From positions 1-23,647 of the forward strand of contig CAZJAQ010000017.1 in the NCBI GenBank assembly GCA_964544285.1: DNA of 23,647 nt, in the 5' to 3' direction. The translations under genes were made by a program, and so were the position numbers. The notes beneath the pieces were generated by a model that saw nothing but the letters and a program-made list of their open reading frames with translations, had not been told where the DNA came from and did not search any database. How positions within the stretch are numbered: position 1 is the first letter of the stretch; each line of letters starts with the position of its first letter. The stretch comes from CAYGVX01 sp964544285. GTDB lineage: Archaea > Thermoproteota > Bathyarchaeia > Bathyarchaeales > SOJC01. Of the stretch, positions 1-7,381 are shown in pieces.

Positions 1-2
1 TT

Positions 3-248
3 CCCAATGAGTGTTCTCGTTTCTCCTACCTGAAGAATTACCTTTACTGGAAGCTGATAAAAAGACAACCTGTAGTGTGGGGAGACTACATCTATAAACT
101 CCATTCCAGACATTACACCGGATGGCATTACCATTCTGTAGTTTTTACAAGAAGGATAAAAAATGCTTTCAAAAAAGCCAACTTTAAAATCTTAAAATTC
201 GGAGACGGCGAAAGTGGCTATCTAACATATCTTCTCCAAGCAAACTAG
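3..248 (+). CDS. C-terminal end of an unrecognised protein, possibly a SAM methyltransferase (partial)
   Basis: The frame is open from base 3 to a TAG at 246-248 and gives 81 residues with no start, so the gene begins outside the window. The product is basic and aromatic, with an HYTGWHYH stretch near the middle. It ends in RRIKNAFKKANFKILKFGDG followed by GYLTYLLQAN. The pattern of a helix, then 'KKANFKIL', then a beta strand resembles the last helix-strand unit of many class I SAM-dependent methyltransferases, but no SAM-binding motif is inside the window, so the family is a guess. It converges on the minus-strand cassette that ends at 411. I am fairly sure it is coding and unsure what it does. 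Confidence 0.5.
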   Translation, partial: PNECSRFSYLKNYLYWKLIKRQPVVWGDYIYKLHSRHYTGWHYHSVVFTRRIKNAFKKANFKILKFGDGESGYLTYLLQAN

Positions 249-272
249 GCATTATCTCGATGCTATCCGATG

Positions 273-331
273 TAGGTGGAGAATTCCGAGAATTTAAACG
301 GGGATTTAAACCTAACCCCCCGCACCACCTA
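273..331. other. Nested inverted repeat between convergent genes
   Basis: A 7-base stem, TAGGTGG at 273-279 and CCACCTA at 325-331, encloses a second 5-base stem, CGGGG at 299-303 and CCCCG at 318-322. It lies between the end of the partial plus gene at 248 and the end of the minus gene at 411, where a transcript end or small RNA would be expected. I checked it as a tRNA and the T arm does not fit. Its function is unknown. Confidence 0.3.
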
Positions 332-410
332 GGGTAAAACAAACTATCGGTTTGAAGACCATCTCAACTAAAAAAATTCTCGAAAATTTAGAATGTAAAT
401 GTGTAGGTAG

Positions 411-758
411 CTACTTGTTGTTTCCCTTTATCGCCGTTCTCAACTCGTTCACGTAGTCAACAAAATTGTAGCCCTCTTTGAACTGAAACTCTTGCCCAAA
501 ATCCGAATAGAGCCCATCCAAAATAACCTTCTCAACTACCTTCGCCCCTGAGCTGAGAAACTTGTCCAACCCCTCGGCAAAAATCTCCAGTCTCCTCGGG
601 ATCTCTTCTTGCCTCAACGAAAGGGCACTCTGCAGGTAGTTATAAATGACAGACGTCCCCGTTTCTCCAAAAATCTGTTTAAGCTGCACGTCGATGATTT
701 TCACGAGCGACCTTTCAAACTCCACTTCTTGCCCCATCAACATCCCTCGCCTCTTCAC
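411..758 (-). CDS. Small NitrOD5-like (DUF3227-type) protein, third gene of the signalling cassette
   Basis: This 115-residue soluble protein has no membrane segment and no cysteines. The stretch from about residue 28 to 90 (QIFGETGTSVIYNYL, then an 'LSSGAKVVEKVILDGLY' segment) resembles the NitrOD5 output domain found as a short all-alpha module in TACK archaeal signalling proteins. I recognise it by pattern only. The GTG at 758 overlaps the stop of the upstream membrane protein as GTGA, so the two are translationally coupled. An internal ATG at 743, preceded by AGAGG with a 6-base spacer, is an equally good start. Together with the KaiC-like ATPase and the MEDS-like membrane protein it is likely the cytosolic output or partner of one sensory unit. 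The role is inferred from context. Confidence 0.7.
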   Translation of the reverse strand: MKRRGMLMGQEVEFERSLVKIIDVQLKQIFGETGTSVIYNYLQSALSLRQEEIPRRLEIFAEGLDKFLSSGAKVVEKVILDGLYSDFGQEFQFKEGYNFVDYVNELRTAIKGNNK

Positions 759-2617
759 GACCTCGTTAATTGTTCAGGCAACTTAATAATTTCCATTCCA
801 CCCTTTTCGAAAATCACTTGGTTACTGAACAGGCTTCTCAAACTGGACGCAACCTTCTGATCATGTGCACTAGGGTTGAACAAGAATATGGATGTGGCGT
901 CTACCGAACTCAATATCTCCAGAGCGTAGCGCACAAAACTGTACGTTTTCTCAAACCCGACCTGCAAGATAAGACTCGTCAGGTTATCGAAAACAAGGTT
1001 GAAGTTTCCTTCACGGTGACCTTTAACAGTCTTATTCAAGGCGTCGAGGATGAGAGACGTGTTGTTTGCAGGTATCAAAACCTCCGCAGCACGCACGTCG
1101 GCTTTTGAAGCAGCGAGGCTTGTCAACAGCAAGAACTTCACGTTTTCTTGTTTACTCAAGAGTGTATGAAGCGTGCTGCCTTTGCTCGTAAATATGATGA
1201 CCGATTCAGTGTTCGCGGACGCTTCCAGCGCAAAATCGTGAATCGCTTCTTCATAATTCGACGCAGGGTCGAATTCTAGCAACAAGTTCCTACCCACTAC
1301 ATGCTTGTGGTTCACCCCAATTCTCTTTGAAAACTTGTCCGAATACTCGAGTAAATCCATCGCTTTAGTGCTCAAAAACTTGAATTCTTGAATCAAATGA
1401 GGGCTCATGTCTTCGACGTTGACTGCGCGAAGCTCAATCATGAAGGGGTCCATCAGTTGGTTGTTTGCCTCTCTTAGATACTCAAAATATCTCTCCTTCT
1501 GGTCGCCCAAGAAGCTCAAGTCGTCCATGTCGAAGAGGTCTCTTTCATGTTTGAACCCGCCCTTCTTCGTGTCGGCTTTCAAATCGTTCCAAAAATTGAT
1601 CAGTTGTCTTTTGTCGATGACGCCGTTTCGCATGTAAACGTGTGAGATGCTTATCAGAACGAGGGAGCCGTTCTTTTCGTGTTTTTCTACGTCTATTCCA
1701 TGCTCTTCAAGCTTTGACCTGATAATTTCCGAATCTGTGTCGGGATAAGCGTAGATAACTCTGTCGCCTCCACGCAAGCCCTGATTTACGTACGTTGAGA
1801 AAAGTTTCCACTTGTCGACTTTTTTAGTGTAGAAAACGACGAGATGTTCACCTTCTCTTAAATGGAGAGAGGAAAAAACCGTGCTAAACAAACTTCCTAA
1901 GACCGTCGTCTGCTTGAAGTAATACGCGACGATTCCATAATAAAGTATGTAGAACATGGAACTTATCTCCACTAATTCCAAGCCTAACGTCCTTACAAAC
2001 GAGTGGAAAAACATCAGCGTCGCTCCCGTGGCTGCCCAACAAATTCCAAGCCACCAGAGAGCATCGGAGACCTGGCGGTCACTGCATTTTCGACTCAGGA
2101 GAAGAAAAACCATACACGGATACGCAATGCTCGCTATCAGCAACCCTGCAAGCAGCGCCATGAACCATGAATCATACACAAACCCATAAACTAGATTTCC
2201 CCACAAATTGGGAACGTTGTCTCTAATCTGCCAGGGCGTGAAAACCCAAGCTGTTATAAAAACAGAAAGTGCGTATGCTTTGAAGAAAAGGGAAAGGATG
2301 TTTATCTTACTCGAAAAAGAGCCTTTTCGCAGTCGCGTTTGCTGTTTTTTGTGCAGAATAAGAGCCGTCTGCTCCACTGCCAAAGCCGCTATGATTGAGG
2401 CAGATGTTCCCCAGAGGACGTATGGCAACATTATCCAGCTCTCTTTTACAAGGTAGTTTTTAATCAGGTTTGTGAAGACCATGGAAGCAACTGCCGAGAA
2501 CGCTATGAGGAGGAGTATCTGCGCTGACTTGAAGTAGGAACCCTTCTGTCGTACAAAGAAAATTATGAGTGCAATCAGTGCGGCAAGCGTTGCCAGATAA
2601 AGCGCCAAGTCTATCAT
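755..2617 (-). CDS. Eight-helix membrane sensor with MEDS-like domain and degenerate KaiC-like C-terminal domain
   Basis: This is a 620-residue protein starting with ATG. Residues 1 to about 250 contain roughly eight hydrophobic helices (for example near 3-22, 31-50, 62-88, 107-128, 150-172, 185-205 and two more up to about 245). Residues about 255-430 begin EGEHLVVFYTKK and continue with a GDRVIYAYPD stretch, the pattern of MEDS (methanogen/methylotroph DcmR sensory) domains, which are RecA-like folds found with KaiC proteins. Residues about 445-615 (GRNLLLEFDP, then a VIIFTSKGS stretch, then LVFDNLTSLIL) look like a second RecA/KaiC-type fold with no Walker A loop. It starts 15 bases after the KaiC-like gene and overlaps the small downstream gene by 4 bases. 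It is likely a membrane signal receiver; its ligand cannot be read from sequence. Confidence 0.75.
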   Translation of the reverse strand: MIDLALYLATLAALIALIIFFVRQKGSYFKSAQILLLIAFSAVASMVFTNLIKNYLVKESWIMLPYVLWGTSASIIAALAVEQTALILHKKQQTRLRKGSFSSKINILSLFFKAYALSVFITAWVFTPWQIRDNVPNLWGNLVYGFVYDSWFMALLAGLLIASIAYPCMVFLLLSRKCSDRQVSDALWWLGICWAATGATLMFFHSFVRTLGLELVEISSMFYILYYGIVAYYFKQTTVLGSLFSTVFSSLHLREGEHLVVFYTKKVDKWKLFSTYVNQGLRGGDRVIYAYPDTDSEIIRSKLEEHGIDVEKHEKNGSLVLISISHVYMRNGVIDKRQLINFWNDLKADTKKGGFKHERDLFDMDDLSFLGDQKERYFEYLREANNQLMDPFMIELRAVNVEDMSPHLIQEFKFLSTKAMDLLEYSDKFSKRIGVNHKHVVGRNLLLEFDPASNYEEAIHDFALEASANTESVIIFTSKGSTLHTLLSKQENVKFLLLTSLAASKADVRAAEVLIPANNTSLILDALNKTVKGHREGNFNLVFDNLTSLILQVGFEKTYSFVRYALEILSSVDATSIFLFNPSAHDQKVASSLRSLFSNQVIFEKGGMEIIKLPEQLTRS

Positions 2618-2632
2618 GACTTTTCCCGGTCA

Positions 2633-3322
2633 CTACATTGTTGAGAAGGGCACTATTTTCAGTCCATTTTCGCCTATTATGACATCATGGTACGTTCTGC
2701 TGTGGCTCGTCCCCCTCATTTTTCGAATCAGGAAACGCGTCTTGAGTTCCGTGTCTATCATGACGTTTTCGAGGACTATGACTGAATCGGCTATGAACTC
2801 TTCTATACCGAGTCCCAAAGTGTCTGAGCCCGTGGGTATGCTACAGGTCATTATGGTGGTGCAGCCGATTTTTTTCAGTATCTTGTAGAAAAGATGCATG
2901 AGTGTTCTGTACTCAAACTTTTCGCCCGTTCCAGTGAGGAAGGCAGTAAGGGAGTCTATGACCAGTCGTTCAGCATTGAGTTCTTTGACAGTCTTCAGCA
3001 CATAGTCCAGATTCGCGTTTAGTCCAATTTCTTTCATCGCTTGTAACCCAATTACCTTGACCTTGCCTTCTTGCTCCAGCCTTTCTAAATCCATGCCGAG
3101 TTTAGTCATGTTCCTCTTCAAGCTTGTTTCGTCTTCTTCGAACGTTGCGTAGACTCCTTTTTCTCCATACTGTGCAGCGCCGTTGTAGATGAATTGAGTG
3201 GAGAAGATTGTTTTGCCGCTGCCAGTTGTGCCTGCCAGCAAGATGACTTCGCCTTTGATTACTCCTCCGTCGATAAGCTCATCGAACCCTTCAACTCCAG
3301 TTTTTATGCGTTCTAACATCAT
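2633..3322 (-). CDS. Single-domain KaiC-like RecA-superfamily ATPase
   Basis: Walker A is GTTGSGKT at residues 31-38. The paired glutamates in the YATFEED strand (E62, E63) are the catalytic carboxylates typical of KaiC/GvpD/RAD55 proteins. Walker B is RLVIDSL with D123. The protein has one KaiC domain, about 229 residues, so it is not a circadian double-domain KaiC. The frame extends to a TTG at 3370, but I prefer the ATG at 3322 or the adjacent one at 3319. The sequence AGAGGA sits just upstream, and MERIKTG-like N-termini are usual for the family. It is the first gene of the cassette and lies 114 bases after the HAD-kinase fusion stop. Archaeal KaiC-like ATPases usually act as signalling or assembly switches; the partner here is probably the adjacent membrane sensor. 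Confidence 0.9.
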   Translation of the reverse strand: MMLERIKTGVEGFDELIDGGVIKGEVILLAGTTGSGKTIFSTQFIYNGAAQYGEKGVYATFEEDETSLKRNMTKLGMDLERLEQEGKVKVIGLQAMKEIGLNANLDYVLKTVKELNAERLVIDSLTAFLTGTGEKFEYRTLMHLFYKILKKIGCTTIMTCSIPTGSDTLGLGIEEFIADSVIVLENVMIDTELKTRFLIRKMRGTSHSRTYHDVIIGENGLKIVPFSTM

Positions 3323-3435
3323 GAATCCTCTAGCGTCTTGGCTTACTGTAAGCGCATCCTCTTTCGACAACTATTCTCAAGAAACCAAAACTATAATCCT
3401 TTATGAAGAGAAAATACTAATCCAAAATAAAGTTG

Positions 3436-4698
3436 TTAACGAAAAGGAAACGATGAGAGAAGAATCAACAAAACACCTGTTGCCAAGGGGATTGAGAGGT
3501 TATCGTTGATGGGCAACGGTAAAGATTCGACAAGCATGCCTATGAATGCGCCGACGAAGGCTAACATTGGGTTCAGGAAAAAAGTAGCGCCCAAAAAAGC
3601 AAAAAGAAACCCGGCAGAAGAGCCCTCTAAGTTTTTGCCTTTGTTGAAGGGTATGGAAGTCTTTCCGAAATATTTGCCAACGATGGATGCTATGCTGTCT
3701 CCAAGCGAGACTATGGCTATCGACGCGTAGTTTATCGGAGTTGGGAAAAGCAAGAGGGATAGTACGATGCCTAGGGCGAAGAATATTGGGGCTGTGGCGA
3801 ATTCGTAACGTTCCGTGAAGGTCGCTGCTTTTAGGGTGATTATTGAGACTGGGGGAATGCTTTTTCTTTCGACCCTGGCGAGCTCGGATGCCGTGTATAG
3901 GAGGGTTATGAGTGATAGAAGAAAGGCAACTAAGTAGATTCCAAGATAGAGAGCGATGAAGGGCACTAAGAAACCGCTGGCGTGTATAGCTTCTCGAACT
4001 GATTCATTGTGGGAGAGAGAATAGCGGGGTTTCTTTTGCTTTCCTTCGAGGATGGGTATGACTTCTTGTAGGTTTTCCTTGACGATGTAGTCGGACTTTA
4101 GCACTATTGTTGAGTCTGGGTTGTAGCCTACTGTCAAAGCCTCTGGAAAGAAGATGGGAGCGTTGTTGCGGTCATCAGCCACCACTACGCAGTCTTCCTT
4201 CATTAGATTCTCTTGGTCCAAGATTTTTTCTAGTACGAGGGCTTTTCCGTCCTTCTTTAGGACGTCTCCAGTGATGTTTCCTGTTAGGATGTTGTTGTTT
4301 GTTTCTAGTTCGAGTCCGACCGCATAGTCGGCTTTGAGGCGAGAGGCAAGGTCTGCGACTACTACCTGGGGGAGACCTGAACTTATGAGGGCGGTCTTCA
4401 GCCCATCTTCTCTCAGTTTTGCGAAGACTTCTTCGGTGTGGGGTAGCAGAGGTACTTTTCTGTATACGTTGAGCAGTTCGTCTACGCTGAAGCCGTGGAA
4501 TAGTTGGAAGATTGTTTTTAGCGCTGATTCTAGGGAGAGCAGCCTGAGTTCGTAGAGAAGTCCGGTGAAGAGGATCTTTGTGAAGTTGGGGAAGCTGAGG
4601 TTTCGTCCTGCTTCGAAGGCTAGGTAACGGTTTTTTGGCAGGAGTACACCTTCGACGTCGAAGATGACGATTTTTTTCTTCGGAGGTTTTTGGGGCAT
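3436..4698 (-). CDS. HAD phosphatase fused to CTP-dependent polyprenol/dolichol kinase-like membrane domain
   Basis: This 420-residue protein has two halves. Residues 1 to about 215 are a HAD-superfamily hydrolase of the SerB-like type. Motif I is FDVEGVLL with nucleophile D14 and E16 in place of the usual second Asp, as in ThrH-like proteins. Motif II is LISSG (S107), and motif IV is VVVADDRNNAP (D175, D176), where the usual later acid is Asn. Residues about 230-420 are a multi-pass membrane domain like SEC59 dolichol kinase and archaeal polyprenol kinases. It shows ESVREAIH at about 232-239, SLGDSIASIVGKYFGK at 331-346, NLEGS at 356-360 and LPLPINDNLSIPL near 393-405. The ATG at 4698 has AAGGA upstream. 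The kinase half should phosphorylate an isoprenoid alcohol with CTP. What the HAD half acts on is unknown; a lipid phosphate is a reasonable guess. Confidence 0.82.
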   Translation of the reverse strand: MPQKPPKKKIVIFDVEGVLLPKNRYLAFEAGRNLSFPNFTKILFTGLLYELRLLSLESALKTIFQLFHGFSVDELLNVYRKVPLLPHTEEVFAKLREDGLKTALISSGLPQVVVADLASRLKADYAVGLELETNNNILTGNITGDVLKKDGKALVLEKILDQENLMKEDCVVVADDRNNAPIFFPEALTVGYNPDSTIVLKSDYIVKENLQEVIPILEGKQKKPRYSLSHNESVREAIHASGFLVPFIALYLGIYLVAFLLSLITLLYTASELARVERKSIPPVSIITLKAATFTERYEFATAPIFFALGIVLSLLLFPTPINYASIAIVSLGDSIASIVGKYFGKTSIPFNKGKNLEGSSAGFLFAFLGATFFLNPMLAFVGAFIGMLVESLPLPINDNLSIPLATGVLLILLSSFPFR

Positions 4699-4738
4699 GT
4701 TCGCTTGTGTTCCTTGTTGTTTGTTCTTGTGTTTGTTG

Positions 4739-4753
4739 GTAAAAGTTTTAATG
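4739..4753. promoter_or_regulatory. Near-palindromic TATA element, probably shared by the SRP RNA and the fusion gene
   Basis: The sequence TAAAAGTTTTA is symmetric apart from its centre base. Its right half lies about 25-28 bases before the SRP RNA 5' end at 4777. On the other strand it lies about 25 bases before a start site near 4720, which would give the HAD-kinase gene (ATG at 4698) a short leader with an AAGGA site. It could serve both directions. This is inferred from spacing only. Confidence 0.5.
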
Positions 4754-4776
4754 TTTGTTGTGGGGTATGTGGTTTT

Positions 4777-5110
4777 GGGTGGCGAGCCTTAGGTGGAGGG
4801 TTAGGGGTCCTCTGAGGGGCTTTGCCCTGACCGTAAATCCTCTATAGGACGGGCTGACAGCTGGGGCTGAGGTGTCTAAGTGCGTTGGGCTTCGCTTGTC
4901 CTTGCAGTGAGTATCCGTCCCCTGGGGCTGGCGGTCATGGAGCTGTCTCTGTAGGGAGGCGGTTTCCGTGTTTGTTGGATGAACTTGGCCAGGCCCGGGA
5001 GGGAGCAACCTAAGTCTAGACGTTTGGCGCTCAGGGGGGTGCGGATATGAGACAGGGGCTTGCTGGGGCTTGGCGAGGGCTGGACGCCGAACCCCTGTGG
5101 CTCGCCACCC
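4777..5110 (+). ncRNA. Archaeal signal recognition particle RNA (7S RNA)
   Basis: This RNA of about 334 bases forms the scaffold of SRP, which binds SRP19 and SRP54 and targets nascent membrane and secreted proteins. The two ends pair perfectly over 12 bases: GGGTGGCGAGCC at 4777-4788 with GGCTCGCCACCC at 5099-5110, the closed helix 1 typical of archaea. The diagnostic helix 8 hairpin is at 4989-5010. It has the asymmetric and symmetric loop elements CCAGG and AGCA flanking a CCC/GGG stem capped by a GNRA tetraloop (GGGA). The length matches archaeal 7S RNAs of 300-335 bases, and the region is far richer in GC than its surroundings. A TATA element lies 25-28 bases upstream and a T run begins at 5111. 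Open frames on the opposite strand are by-products of the GC-rich sequence. Confidence 0.95.
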
Positions 5111-5122
5111 TTTTGTGTTCTT
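5111..5122 (+). terminator. T-rich transcript end of the SRP RNA
   Basis: TTTTGTGTTCTT follows directly after the closing helix of the SRP RNA, consistent with archaeal oligo-T termination. The rest of the gap up to the UbiA gene end at 5291 shows no gene or clear structure. Confidence 0.4.
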
Positions 5123-5290
5123 CGCACAGAGACTAGACCGTCCTATTAGGCGCTCCATTATGCGGGTTGGTGGGTGGTTTGGAATGAATGTACTTAGATG
5201 TTTATGAACTTGCACATTCAGAACCTTCTCAACAGCTTTGTTTCAATAGTGTGCGTTTTACTGTGGGATGCTACGGAAGAACAGGATTTT

Positions 5291-6145
5291 CTATGGAATA
5301 ATCTGCGTTAGTATGGAAAGGTAGAAATTCACTATCAATAGGAATACGGCCAGTCCTGAAATTTCGTAACCGACGGATTTCGTAGCAATGTCTCTATCTT
5401 CGGTTTTTCTCACTAGTCCCAGAACGCCGAAAAATAGGGGTAGGAAGGAGAGAAGGAAAATCAGCCGAAAATTTACCGGTGAATGCACGAAGTTCGCCAA
5501 CTGAGCTATCAGAAAACACAAACTCGCCAAAGAAACAGAGATAAAAATCAATATAAAACCGAATTTGCGTCCCTTACGCACGATGAGCGTATTCTTGTTT
5601 CCGCGCAGATCACTTTCCATGTCTGGGATTTCAACACCGAGTATGAAGGCAAGGGCATAGAGCATGCAAGGCAAAGCAAAAACTCCGAACGCTAAATCAA
5701 GACTTGCCTTTAGAATCAAGTACCCCAGAGAAGGTATCATCAGACTTCCAGCAACCACTGTAGTGATTTCACTGAAACCTCTGTACGATAGTCTGAGAGG
5801 CGGAGCAGCATAGAACCAGCCTAACAAGTTGCCCGCAACAACAAACGCGAAGAAGGATATTTGATAAGAGAAGACAACGGTGAAAATTGCGGCGAAAATT
5901 ATGGATAGGCTCATCATTACTATTGCAAACCATTTGGCAAAGTCCCTTAATTCTGGGTTCTCTTGCAGTATGCCGCTTCCACCTGAGAAAGCTGTGCGTT
6001 TGCTGTAGCGATCCACTTCAAAATCAAAATAGTCGTTGCCATAATTTACGGATAGAACCGCAGAAAGCAGAATAGCCGAGCCCAGGAGAAATCGGTCAAT
6101 GACAAGGCAAACGCCTGATACAACAGTTAGCAAGACCCCAAACAA
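5291..6145 (-). CDS. UbiA-superfamily prenyltransferase, MenA-like; N-terminus displaced by a likely frameshift
   Basis: This integral membrane enzyme would transfer a polyprenyl chain from its diphosphate to an aromatic or polar acceptor. The first Asp-rich motif is NDYFDFEVD at residues 37-45, and the second is DMESD at 175-179. The stretch KRTAFSGGSGIL right after motif one is characteristic of MenA-type enzymes (dihydroxynaphthoate prenyltransferases). About eight hydrophobic helices follow. The open part begins at a TTG at 6145 and lacks the first helix and its conserved Arg region. That missing piece is present in the neighbouring frame from 6228 to about 6136, so one base appears to be lost in the GGGG run at 6136-6139. 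The rejoined protein would be about 315 residues, normal for the family. The acceptor is not known. The gene may be intact if the frameshift is a sequencing error. Confidence 0.85.
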   Translation of the reverse strand: MFGVLLTVVSGVCLVIDRFLLGSAILLSAVLSVNYGNDYFDFEVDRYSKRTAFSGGSGILQENPELRDFAKWFAIVMMSLSIIFAAIFTVVFSYQISFFAFVVAGNLLGWFYAAPPLRLSYRGFSEITTVVAGSLMIPSLGYLILKASLDLAFGVFALPCMLYALAFILGVEIPDMESDLRGNKNTLIVRKGRKFGFILIFISVSLASLCFLIAQLANFVHSPVNFRLIFLLSFLPLFFGVLGLVRKTEDRDIATKSVGYEISGLAVFLLIVNFYLSILTQIIP

Positions 6146-6228
6146 AATAGGAGAAAGGCGATCGACAGAAGTTTCAGTCGTCCAAGCTGAATGATCTTCA
6201 GCACGTTTTCAGTTTTCGAAATCGTCAC
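6129..6228 (-). other. Out-of-frame N-terminal segment of the UbiA gene
   Basis: From the GTG at 6228 this frame reads VTISKTENVLKIIQLGRLKL, then LLSIAFLLFCLG, and then meets a TAA at 6127-6129. Re-reading one base at the GGGG run (6136-6139) leads straight into the VLLTVVSG of the main frame. The LGRLKLLS segment followed by a hydrophobic helix matches the expected first helix of UbiA/MenA proteins. A second GTG at 6204 is an alternative start. Confidence 0.6.
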
Positions 6229-6366
6229 CTTCTATCTATTACAATAGTCATATCCAGAGAAAAATCTAGCGAGTGTAACTGGGCTTAACGTGTGAATCCC
6301 TGCACCCTATGGAGATGTCAAACCGCTCATTCTTCTTTCGACAATTCAACGCTTATTAAGGCTCTC

Positions 6367-7311
6367 TTAGCTTCCACGCAACTTCAAGTTTTGCAGCATC
6401 CTGCATGGTTGACAAATATCATTTACTGTGGGTTCGCCACAGAATTTGCAGTATTTCAGTTTCTCTGCTTTCACCGTGTTTTCTAGCGACACCCAGAGTT
6501 TCTGTGCAGAGCGATAAACCGTGTATTTCATGCTCGGGTGCTTTTCTTCCATCCTATTCAGCATAGCACGGACATCGTTTCTCAACGCCGTAGAAGCATA
6601 GGGACACGGTATGCTCTGAAACTCTATCTTCTTCAAATAGGCATACAAAGTTGTTTCTTTCTCAAGGACTTCGCAGAGGGGTTTAATGCGGCACACAAAA
6701 CTGGAATCCATGGGAAACGTAATTGGTTTGTTTCTAGCTATTCTCAGCGGATCACCGTGCACTATGTTCAAGAGGATAGTTTGTGTTTCGTCGTCGAGGT
6801 TGTGAGCTGTTGCGAGTTTAGTTGCTTCCAATTCGCGAGCTGCAGAATTAAGAGCACGTCGCCTTAAGACACCGCAGTAGGCACACGGTGTCAAATCTCC
6901 ATCCTTCTCTCTTAATCGTTTAATCAGCTCATCCAGTTTGTGCCCAAACAACTCCCTAAATGAAACAACAACATGCTCAACCCCAAGCTTCTGACAACCT
7001 TTCTCAGCAATCTTCAACGCCTCATCTCGGTATCCACGAATACCTTCATCAACCGTGATGGCGGTCAAATCAGACTTCGGAAATGACTTTTCCAGTTTAG
7101 CCAAAATATGCAGAAACGCCATGCTGTCCTTGCCTCCCGAAACTCCTACAGCTATTTTATCATCGAATCGAAGCATGGCATACTTGGCTATCGTCGCCCT
7201 AACCTTATCCTCAATGGACAGGCAAAAACATCGGGCACACAGTCTCTCGCCTGAGTAGGGTCGCATGTAAACCGCGTCTCTGCGCCTGCAAATCGTACAC
7301 TTGGATGGCAT
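6367..7311 (-). CDS. ncsA: tRNA 2-thiolation enzyme, NcsA/TtuA family (TIGR00269-type)
   Basis: This 314-residue cytosolic enzyme activates a tRNA uridine by adenylation and replaces its oxygen with sulfur, either at U34 (NcsA) or U54 (TtuA). The N-terminal zinc site is C5, C8, C25 and C28. The PP-loop is SGGKDS at 58-63. Cysteines C143 and C146 (CAYC) and C236 (IPCPYA) match the three ligands of the catalytic 4Fe-4S cluster in this family. A C-terminal CKFC/CQPC pair forms the second zinc site. A TATA-like TTTTAAGA lies 27 bases before the ATG, so the mRNA may be leaderless. It is divergent from the nucleotidyltransferase at 7382. Sequence alone does not decide between the U34 and U54 roles. 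Confidence 0.92.
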   Translation of the reverse strand: MPSKCTICRRRDAVYMRPYSGERLCARCFCLSIEDKVRATIAKYAMLRFDDKIAVGVSGGKDSMAFLHILAKLEKSFPKSDLTAITVDEGIRGYRDEALKIAEKGCQKLGVEHVVVSFRELFGHKLDELIKRLREKDGDLTPCAYCGVLRRRALNSAARELEATKLATAHNLDDETQTILLNIVHGDPLRIARNKPITFPMDSSFVCRIKPLCEVLEKETTLYAYLKKIEFQSIPCPYASTALRNDVRAMLNRMEEKHPSMKYTVYRSAQKLWVSLENTVKAEKLKYCKFCGEPTVNDICQPCRMLQNLKLRGS

Positions 7312-7334
7312 CGTTTATTGCACGCCTTGCTTTA

Positions 7335-7358
7335 TCTTAAAATCAACGCTTTAGTATA
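7335..7358. promoter_or_regulatory. Divergent promoter pair for ncsA and the nucleotidyltransferase
   Basis: On the minus strand TTTTAAGA (7342-7335) is about 27 bases from the ncsA ATG at 7311. On the plus strand TTTAGTATA (7350-7358) is about 28 bases from the ATG at 7382. Neither gene has a clear ribosome binding site, so both are candidates for leaderless transcripts. Confidence 0.4.
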
Positions 7359-7381
7359 GGTTTCTGTAAGAGGCAGACAAC

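Noticed and set aside
262..335. A tRNA on the minus strand near 330-260, suggested by GGTTTAAATCC
   Set aside because: The T-arm loop would be far too long, and no matching acceptor, D or anticodon arms can be drawn.
4748..5215. A 155-residue open frame and a nested 83-residue frame on the minus strand
   Set aside because: They are antisense to the SRP RNA. The composition follows the GC-rich RNA and there is no protein-like pattern or ribosome site.
6292..6486. A 64-residue plus-strand frame at the ncsA 3' end
   Set aside because: It largely overlaps ncsA antisense, with no ribosome site or recognisable pattern.
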